Positions 1-8,433 of a stretch of DNA of 64,000 nt are shown piece by piece (position 1 is the stretch's first letter; the number at the start of each line of letters is the position of its first letter). The DNA lies in the NCBI RefSeq assembly GCF_900215515.1, contig NZ_OBEI01000003.1, forward strand, positions 62,001 to 126,000. The letters run 5' to 3'. This DNA is from Persephonella hydrogeniphila. GTDB taxonomy: Bacteria > Aquificota > Aquificia > Aquificales > Hydrogenothermaceae. Under the pieces are notes generated by a model. That model did no database searches and was not told where the DNA came from. It saw nothing but the letters and a program-made list of their open reading frames with translations. A program made the position numbers and the translations under genes.

Positions 1-2
1 AA

Positions 3-1532
3 GAATACTACGACTACAGTCAGATAATGATTCTTGTAAGAACAAATAATCTCCTCCAGAAGATAGTAAAATCACTTCAGGAAAATAACATCCCTGTTAA
101 AACTTCCGGTTCAGGGAATATCTTTGAAACGGAAGAAATAAAAACCGTACTGAACTTTCTCCGATTTATAGAAAATCCAGAAAAATCTGTAAATGTTATT
201 AAAGTTCTAAAATCTCCTGTAGTAATGATTGATGATTCAGAGATATACAGGAAAAAGCACAATTTAAGCAAATACAACCATCCTGTAGTAAATCTTCTTC
301 TTACCTTATCCCAAAAGAAGTTCTCAATTTCCCCTTACGATATAGTTAATGAGATTTACAGAAAGACGGATATACTACCTGTTTTTTCTTCATTTGAGGA
401 TGGAAATGTAAAGGTAAAAAACCTGAACAGATTTATAGAGATAGTCCACAGACTTTCACAGGAAAACTATAATATCAGAGATATAATTCTGTACAGCGAA
501 ACCATCTCAGAGCCAGCCTTCGAAACAGAGGAAGAAAATGCTGTTGAAGTGCTTACAATACACAGGGCAAAAGGATTGGAAAAAGAGGTGGTTATCCTGC
601 CATTTATGGATAAAGACCCTTACAGAATAATGGAGAGAACGGTCTACTACAAAAATGGAAGTTTTATACTTAATCACCCAAGGGCAAAATCAGAAAATTA
701 CCACTGTATAAAAGAAGAGTTAGAAGAAGACGCTGTTAATGAGATGGAAAGGCTGCTGTATGTTGCTCTTACCCGTGCCAAAGAAAGAATATACATACTC
801 CGATCAGAAAAAAATCTTAGAAAAAACTCATTTTTAAAGATGATTGAAGGTTCAGTTAATCTGGCTGACTATACAGAAAAGGTAGAAAAAATCAGGAAAA
901 CCGAAAGGGAAGACATTCAAAAAATCCCAGAAATCCAGTTAAAAGAAGCAGAAGAAACAGAAAAGTTTCTAAAAAGAGAAAAAGAGATATCAGATGACAC
1001 AGAGAGATTCACAACAGTATCAAGACTGATGGAAAAAGACAGAACAGATAGTCTCAAAAAGAGTTCCGAAATCTCCATATACACAGGTATAGTTGTCCAT
1101 TCTGTTCTTGAAAAAACAGATTTTAAAAACTTCTCCTATCAAAAAGCCCTTCAGGAAATAAAAAAAATACTCGAGAGCATTCCTCCAAATCTCAGGAAAG
1201 AGGTAGAAAAAAGATCTGCAGATATTATGAGAATATTTGAAAGTTCAGAGATCTTAGATGAGCTCAGAAAAAGCCGCATCCTTTTCAGGGAAGTACCTTT
1301 TGTTATAAAGGAAGGAAACAGTTTTATCGAAGGGAGAATAGATGTTGTTTACCAGAAGGATGGAAAGATTTATGTGATGGATTATAAAACTACAGCTTAC
1401 AGCTCTGAAGAAGAGATAAAAAACAGGTATAAAACTCAGGAAAAGTACTATCTTAAAGCTATAAGCAGAATATTCCCCCAAAAAAATGTTCATTTCAAGA
1501 TAGGTATGCTTTTGACAGGGAAGATTGTATAA
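3..1532 (+). CDS. UvrD/Rep-family helicase-nuclease, C-terminal part (AddA/RecB-like)
   Basis: The frame is open to the left edge, so this is the 3' part of a longer gene; the first ATG at 27 is internal. It shows the C-terminal half of a superfamily 1 helicase: LTIHRAKGLE (motif V region) and ERLLYVALTRAKERIY (motif VI). A RecB-type nuclease domain follows near the end, with the expected E...GRIDVVY...YVMDYKTT pattern (GRID and DYK metal and catalytic residues). That combination fits the AddA or RecB class, which unwinds and resects double-strand breaks before recombination. The Walker A half lies outside the window, so AddA cannot be told from another helicase-nuclease. The end of the gene contains a promoter for the downstream block. 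Confidence 0.85.
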   Translation, partial: EYYDYSQIMILVRTNNLLQKIVKSLQENNIPVKTSGSGNIFETEEIKTVLNFLRFIENPEKSVNVIKVLKSPVVMIDDSEIYRKKHNLSKYNHPVVNLLLTLSQKKFSISPYDIVNEIYRKTDILPVFSSFEDGNVKVKNLNRFIEIVHRLSQENYNIRDIILYSETISEPAFETEEENAVEVLTIHRAKGLEKEVVILPFMDKDPYRIMERTVYYKNGSFILNHPRAKSENYHCIKEELEEDAVNEMERLLYVALTRAKERIYILRSEKNLRKNSFLKMIEGSVNLADYTEKVEKIRKTEREDIQKIPEIQLKEAEETEKFLKREKEISDDTERFTTVSRLMEKDRTDSLKKSSEISIYTGIVVHSVLEKTDFKNFSYQKALQEIKKILESIPPNLRKEVEKRSADIMRIFESSEILDELRKSRILFREVPFVIKEGNSFIEGRIDVVYQKDGKIYVMDYKTTAYSSEEEIKNRYKTQEKYYLKAISRIFPQKNVHFKIGMLLTGKIV

Positions 1533-1540
1533 GTTATTAT
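1512..1540 (+). promoter_or_regulatory. sigma70-type promoter of the receptor/c-di-GMP block
   Basis: TTGACA (1512-1517) is separated by 17 bases from TATTAT (1535-1540): a perfect -35 and 5 of 6 at -10. It overlaps the last codons of the helicase gene and lies about 35 bases upstream of the TTG start at 1575, which has AAAGAGG as a ribosome binding site. It is the best sigma70 match I found in the window. Confidence 0.65.
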
Positions 1541-1574
1541 TATATAAGCATTCTTAATAAGAAAGAGGTTTTTT

Positions 1575-3485
1575 TTGTTAAAAAACAAGATACCAAAACT
1601 GATATATATCCTGTTTTTTTTCATAGCGCTTAAAACTCAGGGAGAAGAAAACATCCTCTCCCTTATGAAAAAGTACGAAAAGGAATCAGACCTTTCCAAA
1701 AAAACAAAGAAAGAATCACTGGGACATCTGTACATCATCACAAGAAAACAGCTTGAAATAATGCAGATACACACACTGTCCCAGCTTCTGAAAGCCATAC
1801 CTATGTTTAATTTTTTCCCAAACAGATTTGGTATATATACATTAAGTAACCCTGGAGAGGTGGCAGGAATAGATATTAAATACAGACTTTATATAGATGA
1901 TCATGAGGTCAGTTCTATACATATCCTCAATCCATTCCTCATATACGATCATTATCCACTTGACCATATAAATCATATTGAGATTTACTACTCGATGGGA
2001 GCTATAGCTGTATCAAATGAACCTGCCCAGATGATCATAAAACTGTACACAAAAAAACCAGAGAGAGAAAACTCTTCAAAAATAAGGTTAACAAAAGACC
2101 TGAGGAACGGTTATGGAGGAAATATTCTAATAGCAAAAAAAATAAACAGTAATGAATCTTTCCTGTTTATGATGAATAAAAGTTTCTTCGATTACAGTTC
2201 CGTAGATGAACCTGATGGAAGGATATACAGAGATACAGCTCTTCAATCGATATTTTTCAAATATGATTACTACAACTATACATTTGAAACAGCCTATAAC
2301 TCTGTACATAGAGATCCTTTTACAGGATTCTCTATAGATGCAGTTCCTGATGACGGAAAGATTGACTCCCTCGATTTTTACCTCTATATCACAGCCTATT
2401 ACCTTTCAGACAAGTCCCTGAAAGTACATCTTTCTTACGACAATCAAAAAAGAGAGTATTTTGAAAAAAACAAAGAAGGGATATTTTATCCTTTAACTTT
2501 TTTCGATCCTTCTAACCCTTTTATCCTGTTTAATGAAAAAAGAACATTCGAAAAACATTCTGCATATGTAGAAAAAAAGTTCCAGAGCAGTAAAAATGAA
2601 ATTCTCACAGGCTTCTTTGTTAAATACTCAAAACAAAAAATCGAAAAGGAACTGCACAGAACATCAAGCGGAGATCTTACTGAAAAAGAAAAGTACATAA
2701 AAGATTTTAAGAATATCTCCCTTTACGCAGAAGATATATACTCTCTAAGGGAAAATGTATCTCTGATAGGAGGAGTTAGATTAGACAGGTATAAGTACTA
2801 CAGCATGAAACATAAGGATATTGTTCATCTCAGGGGAGGTATTTCTGGAATTTTTGATAGATTATCTATAAAAAGCTTCATTTCTTCTTCTTATCTTATA
2901 CCTTCAATGTACCTCCTTGAAAATGCAAAAGACAACAGATTAGACCCTATTCATGTTAAGGTTCTATCAGGAGAGCTTTCATACCAAATAAACAGTAAAA
3001 ATAATATATCTTTTACTGCTCAGTTTTTTACAGCAAAAAAGCATTTTTCATTTGATAAAAACAGTCTAAGATTTGTAAACGGTGCAGAAAAAGATTTTCA
3101 TGTATTTTCAGTTCTGTACAGATTTGAGCCAGACTTATTTAACAGCGTGGAACTAAACTACTGGTTTACAAATCAGGGAGATACAACTCTTTCTCCTTCT
3201 AACGGAGGATACATAAAGCTATTTTCGGAGTTCAAAAGATTACAGGTATACAATGAACTGGTGTACAGAGCATCCTACAGACCTCTTTTCTACGATTTTC
3301 CTTCATCCTTAAGCTACAGTTTTTCTGTAAAGTACAGATTACCTGAGGATTTTTCGATAAGTTTAAGAGGAGAAAATATCTTCGGAGGTACACCAAAGGC
3401 TGTAAGAGCTTTTCCGGTAGGATACCCAGTTTCTTACTCAGCTTACGATAGAAAGTACTACATTAGTATAAGCAAAATCTTTTAA
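1575..3485 (+). CDS. TonB-dependent-receptor-like outer-membrane protein, copy 1
   Basis: 636 residues from a TTG start behind AAAGAGG. A signal peptide (about residues 1-22) is followed by ENILSLMKKYEKESDLSKKT and then a plug domain (YIITRKQLEIM, LSQLLKAIP, YRLYIDDHEVSSIH, HIEIYYSMGAIAVSNEP). The remaining 450 or so residues are rich in alternating aromatic/polar strands, as in a beta-barrel, and the protein ends in ISKIF with the terminal Phe typical of outer-membrane proteins. Receptors of this class normally import siderophores or cobalamin using TonB. I see no clear TonB box, so transport and signalling remain equally possible. The next gene is a paralogue, and both sit upstream of a GGDEF-EAL protein. 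Confidence 0.75.
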   Translation: MLKNKIPKLIYILFFFIALKTQGEENILSLMKKYEKESDLSKKTKKESLGHLYIITRKQLEIMQIHTLSQLLKAIPMFNFFPNRFGIYTLSNPGEVAGIDIKYRLYIDDHEVSSIHILNPFLIYDHYPLDHINHIEIYYSMGAIAVSNEPAQMIIKLYTKKPERENSSKIRLTKDLRNGYGGNILIAKKINSNESFLFMMNKSFFDYSSVDEPDGRIYRDTALQSIFFKYDYYNYTFETAYNSVHRDPFTGFSIDAVPDDGKIDSLDFYLYITAYYLSDKSLKVHLSYDNQKREYFEKNKEGIFYPLTFFDPSNPFILFNEKRTFEKHSAYVEKKFQSSKNEILTGFFVKYSKQKIEKELHRTSSGDLTEKEKYIKDFKNISLYAEDIYSLRENVSLIGGVRLDRYKYYSMKHKDIVHLRGGISGIFDRLSIKSFISSSYLIPSMYLLENAKDNRLDPIHVKVLSGELSYQINSKNNISFTAQFFTAKKHFSFDKNSLRFVNGAEKDFHVFSVLYRFEPDLFNSVELNYWFTNQGDTTLSPSNGGYIKLFSEFKRLQVYNELVYRASYRPLFYDFPSSLSYSFSVKYRLPEDFSISLRGENIFGGTPKAVRAFPVGYPVSYSAYDRKYYISISKIF

Positions 3486-3524
3486 TAAATATTAAAATTG
3501 GTTAAGCAAAACAAGAGAAAAAAG

Positions 3525-5423
3525 ATGGGAAAACATAAAGTACTAAGCTGGATTACAGCAGTCTTATTGATAGTAGGAGTTGCAAAATCAGAAAACATAT
3601 TGTCACTGATGAAGAAGTATGAGGAGGAGTCTGACCTATCGAAAAAAACTAAGGTGGAAAGTCTCGGACATCTTGTCACATTTACACGAAAAGATCTGGA
3701 GCTGATGCATGCGTATACACTGGCAGATGTCCTGAAGCTTGTCCCTTTAAACAACTTTCTACCTAACAAATACGGAGTAGAATCTCTTATAAATCCCGGA
3801 AGCCCTCTATCTATATCCCTCGTGTACAGACTTTATATAGATGATCATGAAGTCAGTTCTATACATACATACAGCCCGTTTCTGACATACGACAGATACC
3901 CTCTGGATAATATCGACCATATAGAGATTTACTACTCTGCAGGTGCTATAGCCGTATCAAATGAACCTTCACAGATGATTATAAAGATGTACACCAAACT
4001 TCCCAGAAGGGAAAACGCTTCAAAAGTAAGGGTAAGCTTAGGTACAGATAAGTCTTACGGTCTGAACTTCTTCTCAGCAAAAAGGATCAACGATTACTCC
4101 TGTTATCTGATAAGTTTTTCAAAATCTTACTTTAGATTTCCAAAGCCTTATATAAATGGAAATCATATAAGCAGAAATCAGAGTAGAAAAGATCTTTTTA
4201 TAAAGTACAGATACTTTGATACCAGAGTAGAGTTTTCTGCTTCAGATGTAGATAGAGATGGTTTTGCAGGACGCTCATTAGACGAATCTCCTGAACATAT
4301 ATCTATAGATTCTCTGGACAGCTATATAGTTCTGACACAAAAATTCGATAACTCTGTTAAACTAACAGCTTCTTATGATTATCAGAATAGAAAATACGAC
4401 GAAGAAAATAAAGCCTCCGACGGAGGCACACTCGTTCCAGATAGATACGATCCTTTAAATCCTCCTGTATCCTTTACTGAAGATCTAAATTTTCACAAAT
4501 TTTCATTCTCGCTGGATAAAAAGATAAACAAAGAAAAAAACAGTTTGTTTATGGGAACTTTTTTGCGTTATTACATTCAGGACGTTACCGATAATAAGTA
4601 CAGGACTACAACAGGGGAATTCGATTTGAAAGGTGATATGTTTAGAGTTAAACATTTTTATATATGGTCATTTTATGCTGAAGACAGTTTCAATATAAAT
4701 GACAAAAACCTGATAATAGCAGGTCTCAGATACGATAAGTTCAAATTTTACGGTCAGAAATCTAAAAACAGACTTAACGGACGTGCAGGTCTGATATCTT
4801 TTGTTAACCGGAACTTTATGTTGAAAGGATTCTTATCACACTATCATGTACTACCTTCAATGATAATGATAGAAAGCTCAGTAAACAAAAGACTGAGCCC
4901 TATGCCTTCAACAGTTTTTACCGGAGAGGCAAAATACACCTTTGGGAAAAACTCAATAAGACTGTTTTACGAGTATTACAGAGTAAAAAATATAATCTCT
5001 TATGACCAGACAAAAGGGGGAATGGTAAATACAGGTAAATCAGGAAATTTCCATGGCTATGGATTTTTCTTTAGGAGGGAGATAGGAGATTACACAAATG
5101 TTGAGCTTAATTACTGGATAACAGATGTTGGAAAGGACAAATACTCTCCTGAAAGGGGAGGATACCTCAGGATTGGAGGAGATTTTGACAGATTTCAGAT
5201 CTATTCAGATATTGTATACAGGGGCTCTTATAAACCGTACGGTAGATATGTAAGGGAATCTTTTGATCTTAAAACAGCAGTTAGCGTCACCCTTCCAAGA
5301 GACTGGTATCTAAAGATAACAGGTGAAAATCTTCTGAATAAAGGAGAAAAAATAGCACTGAGAAATGGAGTGTTCAGTATTAATTATAGAAAAATTACCG
5401 TTACAGTAGAGAAGGTGTTTTGA
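3525..5423 (+). CDS. TonB-dependent-receptor-like outer-membrane protein, copy 2
   Basis: Paralogue of the preceding gene, 632 residues from ATG 3525. A TTG at 3498 would add nine residues, but ATG 3525 follows AGAGAAAAAAG and gives a clean signal peptide ending near VGVAKS. The mature N-terminus ENILSLMKKYEEESDLSKK and the plug blocks (TFTRKDLELMHAYTL, YRLYIDDHEVSSIHT, IYYSAGAIAVSNEPSQM) are nearly the same as in copy 1, whereas the barrel halves have diverged strongly. It ends in VEKVF (terminal Phe). The stop overlaps the next start as TTGA. The shared plug and different barrels suggest two ligands or partners feeding one function. Confidence 0.75.
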   Translation: MGKHKVLSWITAVLLIVGVAKSENILSLMKKYEEESDLSKKTKVESLGHLVTFTRKDLELMHAYTLADVLKLVPLNNFLPNKYGVESLINPGSPLSISLVYRLYIDDHEVSSIHTYSPFLTYDRYPLDNIDHIEIYYSAGAIAVSNEPSQMIIKMYTKLPRRENASKVRVSLGTDKSYGLNFFSAKRINDYSCYLISFSKSYFRFPKPYINGNHISRNQSRKDLFIKYRYFDTRVEFSASDVDRDGFAGRSLDESPEHISIDSLDSYIVLTQKFDNSVKLTASYDYQNRKYDEENKASDGGTLVPDRYDPLNPPVSFTEDLNFHKFSFSLDKKINKEKNSLFMGTFLRYYIQDVTDNKYRTTTGEFDLKGDMFRVKHFYIWSFYAEDSFNINDKNLIIAGLRYDKFKFYGQKSKNRLNGRAGLISFVNRNFMLKGFLSHYHVLPSMIMIESSVNKRLSPMPSTVFTGEAKYTFGKNSIRLFYEYYRVKNIISYDQTKGGMVNTGKSGNFHGYGFFFRREIGDYTNVELNYWITDVGKDKYSPERGGYLRIGGDFDRFQIYSDIVYRGSYKPYGRYVRESFDLKTAVSVTLPRDWYLKITGENLLNKGEKIALRNGVFSINYRKITVTVEKVF

Positions 5424-5881
5424 AAAGATTGATTGTAATTATTGCAGCTTTCGTATACTTTTTAGAGAGTTTTGCTCAGGAGATAGACAGGTCTATCAAG
5501 TACGAGATAAAAATACTTGAAAGGCTTGTTATAGATGTAACAAAAAAAAGACATCCCTCCGTTTATACAGATGGTTTAGATAACAGAAAAGTATACCTTT
5601 TACAGATGTACTCAAATCTGAGAATAGCCCCTAACATAACTGAAGCAGATTTTGTGTTTATAAAAAATAAAAAAGAGAAATACAACGCAATAAAACCAAC
5701 TCTTGCCCTTGATTTTACATCTATACGAAACTGTGATCTGTGCATAGGAGTTTTTTCCTGGAGGAATGGAAGGCCGATACTTATACTCTTTAAAGAGAAC
5801 CTTCAAAAGTATAATATAAAACTGCCGAAAGAGTATAGGTATTTTATCGAAAGTAAAAAATATATAATCGGTAAGAAATGA
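5420..5881 (+). CDS. Unrecognised small periplasmic protein in the receptor/c-di-GMP block
   Basis: 153 residues from a TTG start that overlaps the previous stop by 4 bases; it overlaps the next ATG in the same way, so the genes are translationally coupled. A signal peptide is clear (KRLIVIIAAFVYFLESFAQ). The mature part is basic, with a conserved-looking core TLALDFTSIRNCDLCIGVFSW and the two cysteines of CDLC, which could form a disulfide or bind a ligand. I do not recognise the family. Lying between outer-membrane receptors and an inner-membrane GGDEF-EAL protein with a periplasmic sensor domain, it could be the periplasmic messenger between them; that is inference. Confidence 0.7.
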   Translation: MKRLIVIIAAFVYFLESFAQEIDRSIKYEIKILERLVIDVTKKRHPSVYTDGLDNRKVYLLQMYSNLRIAPNITEADFVFIKNKKEKYNAIKPTLALDFTSIRNCDLCIGVFSWRNGRPILILFKENLQKYNIKLPKEYRYFIESKKYIIGKK

Positions 5882-7776
5882 ATCTGAGTAGCAGGAAAAG
5901 AAATTTTATCTACCTATTTTTAATCCTTATATTTTCGTTTCTAATTTTTATTTACATGTACTCTCTCATTCCTGTACTGGAAGAGCGTCTGGAAAGAAAG
6001 ATTATAGATATATCAACTAAAGATCTCATAGATGCCGTATACAGAGTAGTTGAGAGGAACTTACCTGAAAGAGATTTAATAATAACTGTCCTCTACAATC
6101 CAGATTACAGAAAAAAACTGAAAGACAATCTAAAAATATTCCTCTCTGAAAGGCTTAAATATATATTTCTTATATACAAAGATCCTTCAGGAAAGTACAG
6201 GTATCTGATAGATACAACAGCAAAGGATAACAGTGCCAATCTTCTTTTTATGCCTCTTAAAGAAGAGATAACGATATTAGATAAGGTACTAAAAACAAAA
6301 AAAGTACATTACAAGATACACAAGGAAGTATCAACAATAGGAATCACCTATTACCTCCCTGTAGTTCAGGGAAGAGAAGCAAAGGCTATTCTTGTGGCAG
6401 ATTTTTCTTTTGAGGTTCTTTAGGAGATTAAATCACTCATATCTCTGATACAGAGAGGAATTATAATCTCAATCAGTATTATCCTTTTAATACTGTTTGT
6501 TGCTCTGTACTACTTCTACAGAAATGTAATCTTAAAGCAGAGGGCTTATATAGACACGCTCACAGGTATATACAACAGAAATTACCTTGAGGATATAAGA
6601 GATGTTATAGACCTGAACAAATACACCGTTATGATGTTAGATATAGATTTCTTCAAAAATATAAACGATACATACGGACATCAGGTAGGGGACGAGATAC
6701 TGAAAGAGATAGCCAGACTACTTAAGGAGAATCTCAGAGAGGATGACATAATAATAAGATACGGGGGAGAAGAGTTTCTTATACTGCTTAAAAACTACAG
6801 AGAAGACCCAGAAGGCAAGTGGAGTCTTCAGGTTGCACAAAAACTACTCCAGAAAATAAGAGAATATAAATACAAAGGTATAAATCTAACAGCCTCTATA
6901 GGTCTTAATCTGGAAACCCACCGGGCAAGGAACCTTATGGAAGCTATAAAACAGGCAGATATAACTCTTTATAAAGCAAAAAGAGCAGGCAGAAACAGAA
7001 TTGAGATATATAAAGAGACAAAAGCTCCCAGAGAAATATCCCTTCCAGAGCTTAAGGACATAATTGAGACAAACCAAATTTCCTGTTTTTACCAGCCTGT
7101 TCTGAATATAAAAGACGGCTCTGTTTTATACTATGAAGCCCTTGCAAGAATACAGTACAGAAATGAGTATCTTTCCCCTGCAAGTTACATAGATATCATC
7201 AAAGGAACATTCCTGTACTTTAAGTTTACAAAGATTATAATAGAGTACAATCTGAATGTCCTCAGACAGAACAAAGATATGGTAATTAGTTTAAATATGT
7301 CCCCTTCTGATTTTCTAAATGAAGATATAATAAAAATCCTGAAATCTGTTGAAAAAGAAATAGTAAAAAGGATAAAACTCGAAGTTTTAGAAACAGAAGA
7401 TGTCCATAATTACAATACTCTAAGGGAAAATATTAACAGACTTAAAGAGTTTGGATACGACATAGTTTTAGATGATTTTGGTGCAGGTTATGTTGATTTT
7501 TACTACCTTACAGAGATAGAAGCAAAATTTATAAAAATTGACGGCTCTGTAATTAAAAAAATCCCCTACAATCAGCAATATTACAAACTTCTGAAACACC
7601 TTGTACAGTTCTGTAAAGATATAAATAAGATCCCTATTGCTGAGTTTGTCGAAAGTAAAGATATTTACGATATTTTGTTGGAGCTTGGGGTAGAGTACGG
7701 GCAGGGATACTATTTCTCAAAACCTATGCCCCTTGAACAGATAAAGAAAAAATTTCCTATTGAAAAGCAACTGTAA
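5878..7776 (+). pseudogene. Membrane GGDEF-EAL cyclic-di-GMP protein interrupted by an in-frame TAG
   Basis: One reading frame runs from 5878 to 7776 except for a TAG at 6421-6423 (codon 182). Residues 1-181 hold a membrane helix (about 11-30) and a sensor domain of about 150 residues. After the TAG the same frame encodes a second membrane helix, then GGDEF from DTLTGIYNRN (codon 226) with RYGGEEF (about codon 296) and an I-site RxxD five residues before it. An EAL domain follows (YEALARI at about codon 420, LNMSP, VLETED, LDDFGAGY, IKIDGS, EFVES, GQGYYFSKP). All catalytic motifs of both domains look intact. No ATG, GTG or TTG lies between the TAG and codon 252 to restart before the GGDEF core. 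The TAG may be a recent nonsense mutation, a read-through site or a sequence error. Confidence 0.8.
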
Positions 7777-7809
7777 TAAAATATATTGGATTTCTCAGAG
7801 GGAAAAGAG

Positions 7810-8433
7810 ATGAAGATATTAATGATAGATAACTACGACTCATTTACTTACAATATAGTGCAGTATCTTTATGAGTTAGGTGCAGATGTAATAGTAAAAA
7901 GAAACGACAGAATTTCCGTAGAAGATATAGACAGATTAGATATCGATGCGATTGTTATATCCCCAGGACCCTGCACTCCAAATGAAGCTGGAATATCTGT
8001 AAAGGTAATAAAAGAGTATGCCGGTAAGTATCCGATATTAGGCGTATGCCTTGGTCATCAGTCCATAGGTGCAGCATTTGGAGCAAAGATAATAAAGGCT
8101 AAATGTCTTATGCACGGGAAAACATCAGAGATTTACCACAACAGAAAAGGTATCTTCAAAGATATCCCCTCTCCTTTCAAAGCTGTAAGGTATCATTCTC
8201 TTGTTATAGACAGAAATACACTTCCTGAAGAGATTGAAGTTATCGCATGGACAAAAGAAGATAATGAGATAATGGGAATACAGCACAGACAGCTTCCTCT
8301 CTGGGGTGTTCAATTCCATCCAGAGTCTATACTGACAGAGTATGGTAAAAAGCTGCTTGAAAACTTTATGGATCTTTCAGAAGATTTTAATCAGAAATCA
8401 AAAGGAAAACTGAAAACAATATCAAACTCCTGA
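7810..8433 (+). CDS. trpG: Anthranilate/aminodeoxychorismate synthase glutamine amidotransferase (TrpG/PabA)
   Basis: Class I glutamine amidotransferase, 207 residues, supplying ammonia from glutamine to TrpE or PabB for tryptophan or p-aminobenzoate synthesis. The catalytic Cys is in GVCLGHQSIG and the His/Glu pair in QFHPES. The N-terminus MKILMIDNYDSFTYN is typical, so ATG 7810 (preceded by GAGGGAAAAGAG) is preferred to the upstream TTG at 7786. No partner gene is nearby. The C-terminus runs 43 bases into the 3' end of the convergent tamB gene. TrpG and PabA cannot be told apart, and many bacteria use one protein for both. Confidence 0.9.
   Translation: MKILMIDNYDSFTYNIVQYLYELGADVIVKRNDRISVEDIDRLDIDAIVISPGPCTPNEAGISVKVIKEYAGKYPILGVCLGHQSIGAAFGAKIIKAKCLMHGKTSEIYHNRKGIFKDIPSPFKAVRYHSLVIDRNTLPEEIEVIAWTKEDNEIMGIQHRQLPLWGVQFHPESILTEYGKKLLENFMDLSEDFNQKSKGKLKTISNS

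Noticed and set aside
6421-6423. TAG read as pyrrolysine or selenocysteine
   Set aside because: Selenocysteine uses TGA, and pyrrolysine is found in methylamine-using archaea and a few bacteria; no pyl genes are visible, and the codon sits in a linker, not an active site.
8391-8433. 43-base overlap of trpG and tamB ends as a regulatory antisense unit
   Set aside because: Convergent 3' overlaps of this size are common in compact genomes, and no other signal supports regulation.
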